Positions 44,394 through 53,769 of a DNA stretch of 64,000 bases are shown here, piece after piece. Positions within the stretch are counted from its first letter, which is position 1. Each line of letters starts with the position of its first letter. The DNA lies in contig NZ_JALLPO010000008.1 in NCBI RefSeq assembly GCF_023276435.1, positions 124,001-188,000 of the forward strand, given 5' to 3'. A program made the position numbers and the translations under genes. The notes beneath the pieces were generated by a model, which searched no databases, was not told the origin of the DNA, and was given only the letters and a program-made list of their open reading frames with translations. Source of the DNA: Sphaerisporangium perillae (GTDB taxonomy: Bacteria > Actinomycetota > Actinomycetes > Streptosporangiales > Streptosporangiaceae).

Positions 44394-45029
44394 TCAGACG
44401 ACCCCGCTTTCGTAGGCGAGCACCACCAACTGGACGCGGTCGCGGGCGCCGAGTTTGGCGAGTACGCGAGAGACGTGCGTCTTCACGGTGGCTTCGCCGA
44501 GGTAGAGCCTCGCCGCGATCTCGGTGTTGGACAGACCCGCGCCGACCAGTCGCCACACCTCGAGTTCGCGTGCCGTGAGCTCGGCGGCGCCGGATGGCAT
44601 CGCCGCGGCAGGTGGGCGACGGACGTACGCCTCGATGAGGCGGCGGGTCACCGACGGGGCGAGCAGGGTGTCTCCTGCCGCGACCGCGCGGACGGCCGCC
44701 ACGAGTTGGTCGTCGGGGATGTCTTTGACCAGGAAGCCCGCGGCGCCGGCGCGCAGCGCCTCGTACACGTACTCGTCCAGGTCGAACGTGGTCAGCATGA
44801 CTACCTTCGAGGCCGACCCGGCCAACTCGCGGGCCGCGGCGAGGCCGTCGACGATCGGCATCCGGATGTCCATCAGGATCACGTCGGGCGTCAGCTCACG
44901 GGCCAGCTCGACTGCCATCCTGCCGTCCCGGGCTTGGCCGACTACTCCGATATCCGGTTCAGCCGACAGGATTGTGTGGAGGCCAGCGAGCACCATTGAC
45001 TGGTCGTCGGCCAGGAGGACGCGGATCAC
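44394..45029 (-). CDS. NarL/FixJ-family response regulator
   Basis: 211 aa. Receiver: VLLADDQSMVLAGL, phospho-Asp in DVILMDIRMPIVDG, VVMLTTFDLDEYV and GFLVKDIPDDQL. LuxR-type helix-turn-helix: LTARELEVWRLVGAGLSNTE, ARLYLGEATVKTHVSRVLA. The GTG at 45029 overlaps the kinase stop, so a much longer upstream frame is discarded. It is the output partner of the kinase at 45026. Confidence 0.93.
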   Translation of the reverse strand: MIRVLLADDQSMVLAGLHTILSAEPDIGVVGQARDGRMAVELARELTPDVILMDIRMPIVDGLAAARELAGSASKVVMLTTFDLDEYVYEALRAGAAGFLVKDIPDDQLVAAVRAVAAGDTLLAPSVTRRLIEAYVRRPPAAAMPSGAAELTARELEVWRLVGAGLSNTEIAARLYLGEATVKTHVSRVLAKLGARDRVQLVVLAYESGVV

Positions 45030-47008
45030 GCCGCCTCCGGGGGAGCCGGACGATACGACCCTTCCGCCGAAGGGTCCCCGGCCGGGAGCGTTGCCCGTAC
45101 GACGAATCCTCCGTCTGGAAGCGAACCCGCGGCGAGGCTGCCCTCGCGGGCGGCAACGCGTTCGGCCATGCCGCGCAGGCCGTGACCAGGCCCAGCCGGG
45201 GGGGCGGCCGCCATGCCGGCCTGCGGCGGACCATTGGTGACCTCCACGGTGATCGAGCCGCCATCTTCTCTCACGGTGACGGAAACGACGGCCCCCGGCG
45301 AATGGCGGGCCGCGTTGGTCAACGCCTCCTGTACGAGCCGGTAGGTCGTGTGGTCGATGGGCGCGGACACGTAGGTCTTCACGCGAAGCCCGCAGGTGCG
45401 GGCCCGGGAGACCAGGGCGTCGAGATTCGTACGCGGCTCCAATGGATCCTCCATCGCCAGCCACAGCACGAGCGGGCGGAGTTCTGAGACCACTTCGGCG
45501 ACGGTCTGTCCGAGGACCCGGACGTGCTCGGCGGCCAGGTCGGGGGCGGTGTGCCACACGCGGCGCGCGGCCGTAGCCTGCAGCACGATGACCGTCAGGG
45601 CGTGCCCGGCCGCGTCGTGTAGCTCCCGGGCCAGTCGAGCCCGCTCGGCTCGTACCCGCTGCGCCACAAGCGCTGCCTGCTCGGCGCGCTCGCTCACCAC
45701 CGCGTCCGCCTGCGCGGCGAGAGCGGTGGCGGCCGAGTGCAGTGCCACGCCGGCGGCCCAACAGCCCACCACGAGCGCATACAAGGGGACGACGACGCTG
45801 GCGTTCACATCGGCACCGCTGTCCACTATCGCCGCGCCGGTCGTGGCACCGAGGCACATCGCCAGGCCTGCCACCGCCCGTACGGACCGGCAGAGCAGAC
45901 CGACGACCAGCGGAGCGATGAGCGTGCACGGCACCAGTGTCAGGCCGCCCAGCGGATCTGGGGGCAAGGCCACGGCCACGTAGGCGACCGTAGCGGCCGC
46001 ACATACGGTCACCGCCCTCAACGGAGCCCGCCGTGACCACGCCAGCGGCAGGATGGTCGCCACCGTCAGGGCCGCCCCTGTGGGGAAACGAACAGCACTG
46101 CCCACAGTCGATGGATCCAGACCGACCGCCACGACCGCGTACACCGCGACGCCCACGCCGAGGAGGCGGTCGGCAAGAGCAGGGCCCAGCAGGCTGCGGC
46201 GAGCGAGCTCCGAACGGGGGTCCGGCTTGTCCACTTCGGGCAGAGCCGCCTGTACCCGGGCCCGAAGGACGGCCAGCGGCTCGATCGGCCGCAGACCTTC
46301 CGTGCCGCGGATGCGCAGGTCGCCGACGAGGCTACGCATGGCCCCCAACACCTCCCGCGCGATGCGTTCGACGTGGCCCACCTGATCCAGGGTGCGCGCC
46401 TGCCCGGCAGTGCGCAGCTCGTCGAGACCGCGCAGAACAACGAGCTCGATGTCCGAGGTGACGCGGTCGCGTTCCGCCGCGACCTGCGACGTCACGCGTT
46501 GCTCACCCAGCCGTTCCAACGTCTCAACGGAGTCGCGAAGCCGGCGCGCGAGATGGTGGCGCGTGCCTGCGAGGGTTCCCACGACGGTTGGAGCGAGAAC
46601 GAGAAGGCCGACGAAGAAGGCGATGGCGGACCCGTGCGAGTAGCCCTGCGGGGGCCCGAGATATTGCGCCCCACACACCCCGGCGACCGCGGCGGCCAAC
46701 CCGACGACCAGCTGACGGGGGGTGCCGTAAGCCGCGAGCGAGTAGGTGGCGATCATGATTGCGAGAAACGCGGGTGCTTCGCTCCCGGACGGTGCGGCCA
46801 CCACCTCCACCAGCACCACCACGATCGCCGCCCCGAGCGCCGGCAGCGGCCGGCGGCGTCGCTGCGCCATCGCCATCAGTCCGGCGGACGCGACGACGGC
46901 CCCCACTCGCGATACCACGCCGGCCGGCCCCGTGACCGCCACGCCTGCCGCCATGGCGAGCGTCAGGGCGACGGCGAACCATGTGTCGGCACGGGTCGGG
47001 AGTTCCAC
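45026..47008 (-). CDS. NarL-type sensor kinase with an extra degenerate kinase half
   Basis: 660 aa, longer than most of its family (about 400). C-terminal half: about five membrane helices (280-430), coiled coil, HisKA_3 with His in RARLARELHDAAGHALTVI, and HATPase (LVQEALTNAARHSPGAVVSV, GPGHGLRGMAERVAAREGSL). N-terminal half: another five or so helices (10-150) followed by AAERDRVTSDIELVVLRGLD, which resembles a second HisKA_3 region but has Glu where the phospho-His should be. It appears to be an ancient tandem duplication with one dead half. Translationally coupled to its response regulator. Confidence 0.88.
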   Translation of the reverse strand: MELPTRADTWFAVALTLAMAAGVAVTGPAGVVSRVGAVVASAGLMAMAQRRRRPLPALGAAIVVVLVEVVAAPSGSEAPAFLAIMIATYSLAAYGTPRQLVVGLAAAVAGVCGAQYLGPPQGYSHGSAIAFFVGLLVLAPTVVGTLAGTRHHLARRLRDSVETLERLGEQRVTSQVAAERDRVTSDIELVVLRGLDELRTAGQARTLDQVGHVERIAREVLGAMRSLVGDLRIRGTEGLRPIEPLAVLRARVQAALPEVDKPDPRSELARRSLLGPALADRLLGVGVAVYAVVAVGLDPSTVGSAVRFPTGAALTVATILPLAWSRRAPLRAVTVCAAATVAYVAVALPPDPLGGLTLVPCTLIAPLVVGLLCRSVRAVAGLAMCLGATTGAAIVDSGADVNASVVVPLYALVVGCWAAGVALHSAATALAAQADAVVSERAEQAALVAQRVRAERARLARELHDAAGHALTVIVLQATAARRVWHTAPDLAAEHVRVLGQTVAEVVSELRPLVLWLAMEDPLEPRTNLDALVSRARTCGLRVKTYVSAPIDHTTYRLVQEALTNAARHSPGAVVSVTVREDGGSITVEVTNGPPQAGMAAAPPAGPGHGLRGMAERVAAREGSLAAGSLPDGGFVVRATLPAGDPSAEGSYRPAPPEAA

Positions 47009-47165
47009 AGATTTGACGATAGGTGCCCGGTCAGCTCAGTGCGTCAGCGCACCGGCGGAGAAATATGTCCGCCCGGGGGCGGACGCGATATCCGTTCGCG
47101 GCCTGACGCTTCACCGCCATCGCCCGCCTAGCGTCGACCTCCTCACCCGACCGAAGGAGACGACC

Positions 47166-47774
47166 ATGTCGACACCGGCCGCGGCGGCCAAGGAACAAGG
47201 AACCCGTTCCCGGTCCGCCGTCATCATCGCGGAGATAGGGCTCATCTTCGGCACGCTCGCGGGCGCCGTCCTGGCCGCGATAGACCTGTTCGCGACCACC
47301 AGCGACACCACGTACACGTCCCCGATGGACTATGTCTTCACCGCCGACGGGTTCCCGTTTGTGCTCGGCCCGCTGCTCGCGATCACCGGGATCCATTCGA
47401 TCCAGCGCCCTCGGGACGGTCTGGCCGGCCGGATCGGCTTCGCCGTCACGGCTGTTGGCCTGATCGGCTTCCTGCCGCCGTTGGTGGCGTCACTGGTCAC
47501 GAAGCAGGCGGAAGCGCTGGGCCCCGTCTACTTCCTGTCCATGCTCACGTCGCTCATCGGAGTCATCGTGTTCGCGGTAGGCACCGTACGGGCCAGGGTG
47601 CTCCCCTGGTGGGCCGGCCCGGCCCTGGCGGTCACGTGGCTCGTCGGCGGACCGGTCGGAGAGGGTGGACCGATGGGCTTAAAGGGCTCCGCGCTGCTCC
47701 TCGCCGCCGTCCTCCTCACCATCGCGATCATCCTGCCCGGCCGCGCCGCCCGCGCCGCAGCCGCAATACCGTAG
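47166..47774 (+). CDS. Integral membrane protein of unknown function
   Basis: 202 aa from ATG 47166 with GAAGGAGA upstream. About six membrane helices (VIIAEIGLIFGTLAGAVLAA, FVLGPLLAITGIHSIQ, IGFAVTAVGLIGFLPPLVAS, FLSMLTSLIGVIVFAVGTV, GPALAVTWLVGGPV, ALLLAAVLLTIAIILPG). It is divergent from the two-component system and may be its target; no family recognised. Confidence 0.75.
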   Translation: MSTPAAAAKEQGTRSRSAVIIAEIGLIFGTLAGAVLAAIDLFATTSDTTYTSPMDYVFTADGFPFVLGPLLAITGIHSIQRPRDGLAGRIGFAVTAVGLIGFLPPLVASLVTKQAEALGPVYFLSMLTSLIGVIVFAVGTVRARVLPWWAGPALAVTWLVGGPVGEGGPMGLKGSALLLAAVLLTIAIILPGRAARAAAAIP

Positions 47775-47797
47775 CCGGCACGGCCTCCCGATCCCGA

Positions 47798-47825
47798 CCC
47801 CATCCGGTGTCCCGCCCGGATGGGG
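47798..47825 (+). terminator. Hairpin terminator
   Basis: Perfect 10-bp stem CCCCATCCGG / CCGGATGGGG with an 8-base loop, 24 bases after the stop of the membrane-protein gene. Confidence 0.8.
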
Positions 47826-48595
47826 GCCCTCGATTCTTCCGAGACACATACGCCGTACCCCGTTCGGGACAGATAGACAATTCGGTGGCGAGGTCCCAAC
47901 CGGGCAAGGGCAGGTCATACAGGGAAATGACCGCGAGGGATTCTGGCCCCCGTCACGACGTCCTGGCTGGGTTCACGCGGGTTGACTCCCTCGTCGGGAC
48001 ATCGTCAGCAACACATTCGGGATCGTCGGTTTTCACCGCGATCGGAGTGAAGGTGCTGGTCTCACCGGACGCGACCGGGGACGAGACGACCATCGTCACC
48101 ACCGTTCCTGCGACCCAGCCCGTACCCGAACAGGCCTGACCAGACGCATCGCCGCCGCCGGGACCGCCAGCGCGGTTCACCGCGACCCCTGGACCCCTCG
48201 AATCTCGAAGCGCCGGCGGCGCCGACGACGCGAACGGTGGCGCATTTCTGGAGCAGCGCCGTCGACCCCAACAACGGCGTCACCTATGGCTACAACATGG
48301 CTGGGTCTGTCCCGCCGCCGGTGAATCCAATGGGTGAGGTAGGCGACGACGTCGGCGCTTGAAAAGACGTCGCAGTCGCCGACCCCACGCCTGCCATGGC
48401 ACTGCTCCCGGTCGCCGCGGTGCCGATCGCGCCCGTCCGGGCCGCCGCACTCCTCCTGCCGGCCCGGCTGGGCCTTACTCCCGTGCCTCACCGCCCGGGC
48501 CGGGACGGGACCCCGGTCGGATGTGCCCGGGACAGGTCCCGATGGACCGTTGTGGCACTCGGCCGGATCCCGGCCGGTCACGAACGGAGCCTCCA
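47826..48595 (+). other. Long intergenic stretch with possible gene fragments
   Basis: About 770 bases without a complete gene. Two plus-strand frames look like decayed C termini: one ends at 48139 (TTIVTTVPATQPVPEQA), the other at TGA 48361 (TRTVAHFWSSAVDPNNGVTY, GYNMAGSVPPPVNPM). Neither has a start or a known family. The right end must carry the promoter of the next operon. Confidence 0.35.
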
Positions 48596-49294
48596 ATGAC
48601 ATCGCTCGACAGTCCGGTCCGCACCGCGTCGCCCGCGGCCTCCTGGAGCGTGGCGGCCCGCGTCGCCGGCGCGCTCACCCTGACTCTGTCCGGGCTGCTG
48701 TGGGCAGTCGCGGACCTCATCGAACCCGATCTGAACGGCGCGGACTCGCTGACCTGGACCGCTGCCCACCCCGGCCCAGCCGGGATCGCCATCACGGCCG
48801 ACATGCTCGCCACGCCCTGCCTCCTCGGCGCCACCGCCGTCTGGCTGCTGCTGTCCCGGCGCCGATCCCCGCGGCTCGCGTGGGCCGGGGCAGTGCTGCT
48901 GGTCCTCGGGCTCACCGGGCAGGCCATGATCATGGGGGTCGGGCTGGTCGGCTACATGGTCGCCAGAAGCGGGGAGATCGACCCCGCGGTCTTCTCTGCG
49001 GTGGTAGGCGACGGCCCCGACCCCTCGCTGCCGGGAACGGTCTTCATGGCGATGTTCTTCGTGGGGGCCTTCGTCGGTATCGTCGTGATGATGGTGGCCG
49101 TCTGGCGCTCCCGCGCCCTCCCTCGGGCGGCCGCGGCACTGCTGGTCGCCTTCCAGTTGACCGAGCTGGTTAATCCGCCGTTCCCGAGCACGCTGATCGC
49201 GGCGGCGGGGTTGGTTTGGATGGCGGTGGCGCTGCTGCGCACGCCCGTGGCGGAGAGCATCGACGGCCGCGGCGGCGTGATGGAGCGGCGATGA
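48596..49294 (+). CDS. Integral membrane protein, first gene of a two-component operon
   Basis: 232 aa from ATG 48596, GGAG six bases upstream. About six membrane helices (AGALTLTLSGLLWAVADLI, AGAVLLVLGLTGQAMIMGVG, VFMAMFFVGAFVGIVVMMVA, LIAAAGLVWMAVALL). Its stop overlaps the kinase start (ATGA), so it is co-translated with the sensor and could be an accessory sensing or target protein. Unknown family. Confidence 0.8.
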   Translation: MTSLDSPVRTASPAASWSVAARVAGALTLTLSGLLWAVADLIEPDLNGADSLTWTAAHPGPAGIAITADMLATPCLLGATAVWLLLSRRRSPRLAWAGAVLLVLGLTGQAMIMGVGLVGYMVARSGEIDPAVFSAVVGDGPDPSLPGTVFMAMFFVGAFVGIVVMMVAVWRSRALPRAAAALLVAFQLTELVNPPFPSTLIAAAGLVWMAVALLRTPVAESIDGRGGVMERR

Positions 49295-51318
49295 CCTTTA
49301 CCGGCCCGGCGACCGTGGCGGTCTCGGCGGATAACGGCCGCCGGGGCGCCCGGTCCACGGCGGCCGTCGCCCTCGGCGTCGCCGCCGTGGTCGAGGTGCT
49401 GCTGTGGGTCGTCCTCGCGCGGGTGAACGGGCAGGCTCCGGCCAGGCTGGTCAGCGAGAACGAGGTGACCGGGGCCGCCGTGGCGGTGTCCTTCGGCGTC
49501 GTGGGGGCGGTGGTCGTGCGCAGCCGGCCGAACCACGCGCTCGGCTGGATCTTCGTCGCGGAGGGCCAGCTCCAGGGGCTGTGCGTGCTCGGCGCACAGT
49601 ACGCGCAGCGGACGCCGCCGCTGCCGCTGGCGGGCGTGGCCGCCTTCCTCGGGGCCTACGTGTGGTTCCCCGGGATGCTGCTCGCGGCCGCGTTCATCAT
49701 CCCCCTGTTCCCCGACGGCAGGGCCGCCTCGCCGAGGTGGCGTCCCCTGCTGTGGGTGGGAGGCGCCGCCGTCACGTGCGGCACGGTGGCCGTCGTCCTG
49801 TCGGGCGCGCCGATGCGGGACGAGTTCCCCCGGTGGACCGATCCTCTCGCCCTGCCGCGTGGGGCCGACGCGACGCTGGAGGCGGTGGTGGGGGCGTCGC
49901 TAGCTGTGGCGGTCGCCTGCGGTCTGGCGGGCGCGGTGGGACTGGTGCTGCGCCTGCGACGGGCTGAGGGGCCCGAGCGGCGGCGCATCGGCTGGTTCTT
50001 CGTCCCCTTCCTCGTCGGGCTGCTTGCCCAGCTGCCGCGGGACGACACCGGGTTGCTTCCCGCCGCGGCGTGGGGGTTCTTCCCCGTTGCGCTGGGCGTG
50101 GCGACGGTCCGCCACGGGCTGTTCGGGGCCGACCGCCTGCTCAGCCGCACTCTCGTCTACGTCGCGCTGACCGTCCTGGTCGCGGGGGTGTTCGGGCTGT
50201 TCGTCGGTCTGGCCTCGAACGTCCTCGGCGGTCAGGGCACCGGCGCAGTGGCCGCCGCCGTGGTGATCGCTCTCGGCTTGTCGCCCGCCCGGGCGCTGGT
50301 CCAGCGGGCGATCGACCGCCTCCTGTACGGGGGCAGCCGCGACCCCTACACCGTCATCACGGATCTGGGACGCCAGCTGTCGGCGGCGATCGCCCCCGAC
50401 GAGGTGTTGGCGATCATCGTGCGGACGGTGGCGGCCGGCCTGCGCCTGCCGTACGCCGCGGTGACCCTCGAGGGGGAGGACCTCCCCGCCTCCCTGTACG
50501 GCGAGCCGTCCGCCGCCCTCGTCCACCTGCGGCTCCGGCACGCGGGGCAGGACGTGGGGCGGCTAACGATCGGGCTCCGTGAGGGGCAGCGCCGGCTCGA
50601 CCCGGCCGACGAGCGTCTCCTGCACGACTTCGCCCGGCACGCGGGCGCCGCCGCCGACGGCGTCCGGCTCACCCGTGACCTGCGGCGCTCCCGGGACCGG
50701 GTGCTGGCGGCCCGGGAGGAGGAGAGGCACCGCATCCGGAGGGACCTGCACGACGGGCTCGGCCCGACGCTGGCCGGGGTCGCGCTCGGCCTGGGCGCGG
50801 CACGGAGGGCGGTCGGCGAGTCCGGCCCCGCCGAGCTGCTCGGACGTCTGGAGTCCGAGGTCGTCGGCGGCTTGGACGAGGTGCGCCGCATGGTCGCCGA
50901 TCTGCGTCCGGCGGGGCTCGCGGACCTCGGCCTCGTCGCGGCCGTGCGGCGGCACGCGGATACGCTGTCGGCCCGGACGGGCGGTGCTCTGTCGATCACG
51001 GTCACGGCCCCGGAGGACCTGCCGTCGCTCGTCTCCGCGGTCGAGGTGGCGGCTTACCGCATCGTGCTGGAGGCGCTGACCAACGTGGCCCGGCACGCAG
51101 ATGCCCAGGTGTGTGAGGTCGACGTGTTTACCGGTCCGGGCGTGCTCCGGCTGGCCGTACGGGACGACGGCGTGGGCATCGAGCGGAGCCGGCCGGGCCG
51201 GGGGATCGGGTTGCGGTCGATGGTGGAACGGGCGGCCGAGCTCGGTGGAACGTGCGAGGTCGGCCCCGCCGACGGCGGGGGCACGCTGGTCCTCGCGATG
51301 CTGAGGCTGGAGGGATGA
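49291..51318 (+). CDS. NarL-type sensor histidine kinase with GAF-like domain
   Basis: 675 aa. About eight to ten membrane helices in residues 25-345, a GAF-like segment at about 350-460 (LGRQLSAAIAPDEVLAIIVR), coiled coil, HisKA_3 with His in RHRIRRDLHDGLGPTLAGVA, and HATPase (YRIVLEALTNVARHADAQV, GIGLRSMVERAAELGGTCEV). ATG 49291 overlaps the preceding stop. It pairs with the response regulator one base downstream. Confidence 0.9.
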   Translation: MTFTGPATVAVSADNGRRGARSTAAVALGVAAVVEVLLWVVLARVNGQAPARLVSENEVTGAAVAVSFGVVGAVVVRSRPNHALGWIFVAEGQLQGLCVLGAQYAQRTPPLPLAGVAAFLGAYVWFPGMLLAAAFIIPLFPDGRAASPRWRPLLWVGGAAVTCGTVAVVLSGAPMRDEFPRWTDPLALPRGADATLEAVVGASLAVAVACGLAGAVGLVLRLRRAEGPERRRIGWFFVPFLVGLLAQLPRDDTGLLPAAAWGFFPVALGVATVRHGLFGADRLLSRTLVYVALTVLVAGVFGLFVGLASNVLGGQGTGAVAAAVVIALGLSPARALVQRAIDRLLYGGSRDPYTVITDLGRQLSAAIAPDEVLAIIVRTVAAGLRLPYAAVTLEGEDLPASLYGEPSAALVHLRLRHAGQDVGRLTIGLREGQRRLDPADERLLHDFARHAGAAADGVRLTRDLRRSRDRVLAAREEERHRIRRDLHDGLGPTLAGVALGLGAARRAVGESGPAELLGRLESEVVGGLDEVRRMVADLRPAGLADLGLVAAVRRHADTLSARTGGALSITVTAPEDLPSLVSAVEVAAYRIVLEALTNVARHADAQVCEVDVFTGPGVLRLAVRDDGVGIERSRPGRGIGLRSMVERAAELGGTCEVGPADGGGTLVLAMLRLEG

Positions 51319-51319
51319 G

Positions 51320-52006
51320 GTGACCGCCGAGGAGCCGATCAGGGTGCTCATCGCCGATGACCACCCGATGTTCCGGTACGGCCTGCGCGCGGCGCTCGCC
51401 GACGTGGACGGGCTGGTCGTCGCCGGTGAGGCGGCGGACGGCCGGGCCGCCGTCGAACTCGCCGCCGACTTAGGCGTGGACGTGGTGCTGATGGACCTCG
51501 ACATGCCGGACACGAACGGCATCGAGGCGATCGGCGAGCTGCGGACGCGGCTCCCCGAGGTGGCGGTGCTGGTGCTCACGATGTTCGACAACGACGAGTC
51601 GCTTTTCACGGCGATGCGGGCGGGAGCGCGCGGCTACCTCGTGAAGGGCGCCGAGCAGGAGCAGATCGTCCGCGCGGTCAGGGCGGTCGTCCTGGGAGAG
51701 GTGATCTTTGGAAGCGGCGTCGCCGAGCGCGCCCTCGCCTACTTCGCCGCGGCCCCCGCCGGAGGCCGGGCCGCCCGGCCCCTGCCCGAGCTCACCGACC
51801 GGGAGATCGAAGTGCTGCGACTGGTCGCCGACGGGCTCAACAACAGCGAGATCGCCCGCCGCCTCTTCCTGAGCGAGAAGACGGTGCGCAACCACGTATC
51901 CAGCATCTTCGCGAAGTTACGGGTCGACGACCGGGCGCAGGCCATCGTACGGGCCCGGCGCGTGGGATTCGGCACCCCGGAACCCGGGGGCCCGGGGACG
52001 GTGTGA
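51320..52006 (+). CDS. NarL/FixJ-family response regulator
   Basis: 228 aa from GTG 51320. Receiver: VLIADDHPMFRYGL, phospho-Asp in DVVLMDLDMPDTNG, VLVLTMFDNDESLF, GYLVKGAEQEQIV. LuxR helix-turn-helix: LTDREIEVLRLVADGLNNSE, ARRLFLSEKTVRNHVSSIFA. Output of the kinase directly upstream. Confidence 0.93.
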   Translation: MTAEEPIRVLIADDHPMFRYGLRAALADVDGLVVAGEAADGRAAVELAADLGVDVVLMDLDMPDTNGIEAIGELRTRLPEVAVLVLTMFDNDESLFTAMRAGARGYLVKGAEQEQIVRAVRAVVLGEVIFGSGVAERALAYFAAAPAGGRAARPLPELTDREIEVLRLVADGLNNSEIARRLFLSEKTVRNHVSSIFAKLRVDDRAQAIVRARRVGFGTPEPGGPGTV

Positions 52007-52044
52007 ACCGGATCGCCGCCCCGGCCGGGGTGCGGGCTGTTCAG

Positions 52045-52235
52045 CAGTCCACGAGTTCGGGCTTCTGGTTCAGGATCTGGGCCGGGGCGTACGAACTCGG
52101 CGAGGGCGTCCGTCGTCGTTGGGTGGAACACGGCCACCCGGTGACAGTTCTGGAACGCCAGTCGTACGCCGCCGGGCTGCGCCTTCTCCCCGAAGCGGAT
52201 GTTCTCGAAGCTGGTTCGGCGTGATGGAGTCGTGC
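52045..52235 (-). pseudogene. Fragment of an unrecognised small protein gene
   Basis: A minus-strand frame without a start codon reads RTSFENIRFGEKAQPGGVRL then AFQNCHRVAVFHPTTTDALA and EFVRPGPDPEPEA. It looks like ordered protein sequence and follows the LuxR gene closely. The frame then runs on through the response-regulator gene by chance. Confidence 0.25.
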
Positions 52236-52239
52236 GGGG

Positions 52240-53265
52240 TTATCCGGTGCCGAGCGCGCGGGAGAGCAGGGTGCGCCGATTGCGGGTTCCGGTCTTGCTG
52301 AAGATCGACTTCAAATGATCCTGCACGGTGTTCGCGCTCAGGAACATGCTGGTGGCGACGGCGCGGGTGTCGGCCCCTGTCGTCAAGTGCATCAGGAGCT
52401 CTGTCTCGCGCGTGGTCAGCCCGAAGGCCCGGGCGAACACAGCCGTCCGTTCGCCGGGCGAAGCCCCCTCGATTGTGACGGCGATCTGTGCGTCGGAGCG
52501 GCTGGCCGGGCCGAGACGTGCAGCGCGGAGCGTGAGCCACCGTCCCGCGGCAAGATGCACCCGAGCGCAGGGTGGCTGCAGGTCTATCCCCTCCTCGACC
52601 GCCACGAGTTGTGCTGCGACGTTGTAGGCGCTGGCCGGGACGGGTTCCATGCCCGCGTCCGGTGGCAGCATCCGCATCAGGTAGTCGTGTGTCTGCGGGG
52701 TTTGCTCGAGCACCTGCATGTCTGGAGCGAGCAGCAGGACAACCGGACCAGGACCCTGGGCGCCACCGGTGGCAGTGAACGTGCGTGCCTGGCACCGGCG
52801 CAGGTCCTCTGTCAGCCGCTCCGCGATGCCATCGAGGAATGTCAGCTCGGGACTGGTGAAAACGCCGCCGACGCGCCACAGGTCGAGGAAGCCCCAACAG
52901 CCGTACCGGTCTCGGAAGACCGTTGAGGCGATGTCGGAAACACCGTGAGCACACAACAGCTCGCGCCACACTAGGCTGTCCGCGGGCCTGACGAGTCGAG
53001 CCGTGGCGGCCAGACTCGTCCACCGGTTCGCCTCGGTCAGGTACTTGAGGCGGATCAACTGCGGCAGCGCCGGCATGAGCGTCGGTGGTATCGAGGCGAG
53101 CGGTTCCGTTCCGACGGACGTCTCCGGATCCGTCAGGGGCCAGACGTACGCGTCAAACGGCACGACGCGGCCGATCTCGATCAGGACTTGCGACCGTAGC
53201 GTTCGCGAGTCGGTCGCTACCCGGCTGATCCGCCGCACCCGCTCCACGGCCGCTGCATACACCAC
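52240..53265 (-). CDS. LuxR-family transcriptional regulator with GAF-like N terminus
   Basis: 341 aa. N-terminal sensing region (LRSQVLIEIGRVVPFDAYVW, CWGFLDLWRVGGVFTSPELT, FLDGIAERLTEDLR) and a C-terminal LuxR helix-turn-helix (LTTRETELLMHLTTGADTRA, SMFLSANTVQDHLKSIFSKT). No receiver domain, so not a classical response regulator. It is divergent from the gene at 53334, a possible target. Confidence 0.88.
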   Translation of the reverse strand: MVYAAAVERVRRISRVATDSRTLRSQVLIEIGRVVPFDAYVWPLTDPETSVGTEPLASIPPTLMPALPQLIRLKYLTEANRWTSLAATARLVRPADSLVWRELLCAHGVSDIASTVFRDRYGCWGFLDLWRVGGVFTSPELTFLDGIAERLTEDLRRCQARTFTATGGAQGPGPVVLLLAPDMQVLEQTPQTHDYLMRMLPPDAGMEPVPASAYNVAAQLVAVEEGIDLQPPCARVHLAAGRWLTLRAARLGPASRSDAQIAVTIEGASPGERTAVFARAFGLTTRETELLMHLTTGADTRAVATSMFLSANTVQDHLKSIFSKTGTRNRRTLLSRALGTG

Positions 53266-53333
53266 CGCACCAACATAAAGCCCCCAGACATCTGGGATAG
53301 GCGGCGCGCCCGGCCATCGTTAGCGTCAGTGTC

Positions 53334-53624
53334 ATGCCGACCCTACGCATTGAACACCCGATCGTGGACTTCGCACTGTGGCGTCAAGCGTTCGACACCT
53401 TCGCAGAGGCCCGTAGTCAATCGAGAGTGTTGCGCCACCGCATCATGCGCCCCGTCGACGACGACCATTACGTCACGATCGACCTGGACTTCCTGACCAC
53501 GGACGCCGCTCGAACCTTCCTGCAATTTCTGCAAACCACCGTGTGGTCCAACCCGCAGAACGCGCCGGCGCTCGCCGGTACCCCGAACACCAGGATCTTC
53601 CAACCGGTCGACGAAGACCGTTGA
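53334..53624 (+). CDS. Small alpha/beta-barrel protein of unknown function
   Basis: 96 aa. LRIEHPIVDFALWRQAFDTF, SRVLRHRIMRPVDDDHYVTI and LDFLTTDAARTFLQFLQTTV fit a ferredoxin-like, ABM/NIPSNAP-type fold: a strand, a helix around FALWRQAFD, then strands. It is probably controlled by the divergent LuxR regulator 68 bases away. No specific function. Confidence 0.65.
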   Translation: MPTLRIEHPIVDFALWRQAFDTFAEARSQSRVLRHRIMRPVDDDHYVTIDLDFLTTDAARTFLQFLQTTVWSNPQNAPALAGTPNTRIFQPVDEDR

Positions 53625-53629
53625 GCCAA

Positions 53630-53735
53630 CGCGCTTCGGCCCCGTCGTGCCCTGTGGGCCTGCCGGCCCCGTGGGACCCTCCACGCCCGCCGGACCAGCT
53701 GGACCAGCTGGACCAGGCGGGCACCGCGCCGGAGG
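53630..53735 (-). repeat. Collagen-like Gly-X-Y stretch
   Basis: On the minus strand one frame reads GPAGPAGPAGVEGPTGPAGP and QGTTGPKR, about nine unbroken Gly-X-Y triplets. The plus strand also reads GPAGPVGPSTPAGPAGPAGP because GGACCAGCT-type repeats are near-palindromic. No start codon or full gene surrounds it; it is likely a scrap of a collagen-like surface protein gene. Confidence 0.45.
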
Positions 53736-53769
53736 AGGTCAAGGTCCTGGGATGCGGCGGCCCACGAAC

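Noticed and set aside
45030-46040. Upstream extension of the NarL response regulator to 548 aa
   Set aside because: The added part is an out-of-frame reading of the kinase gene; the GTG at 45029 overlapping the kinase stop is the natural start.
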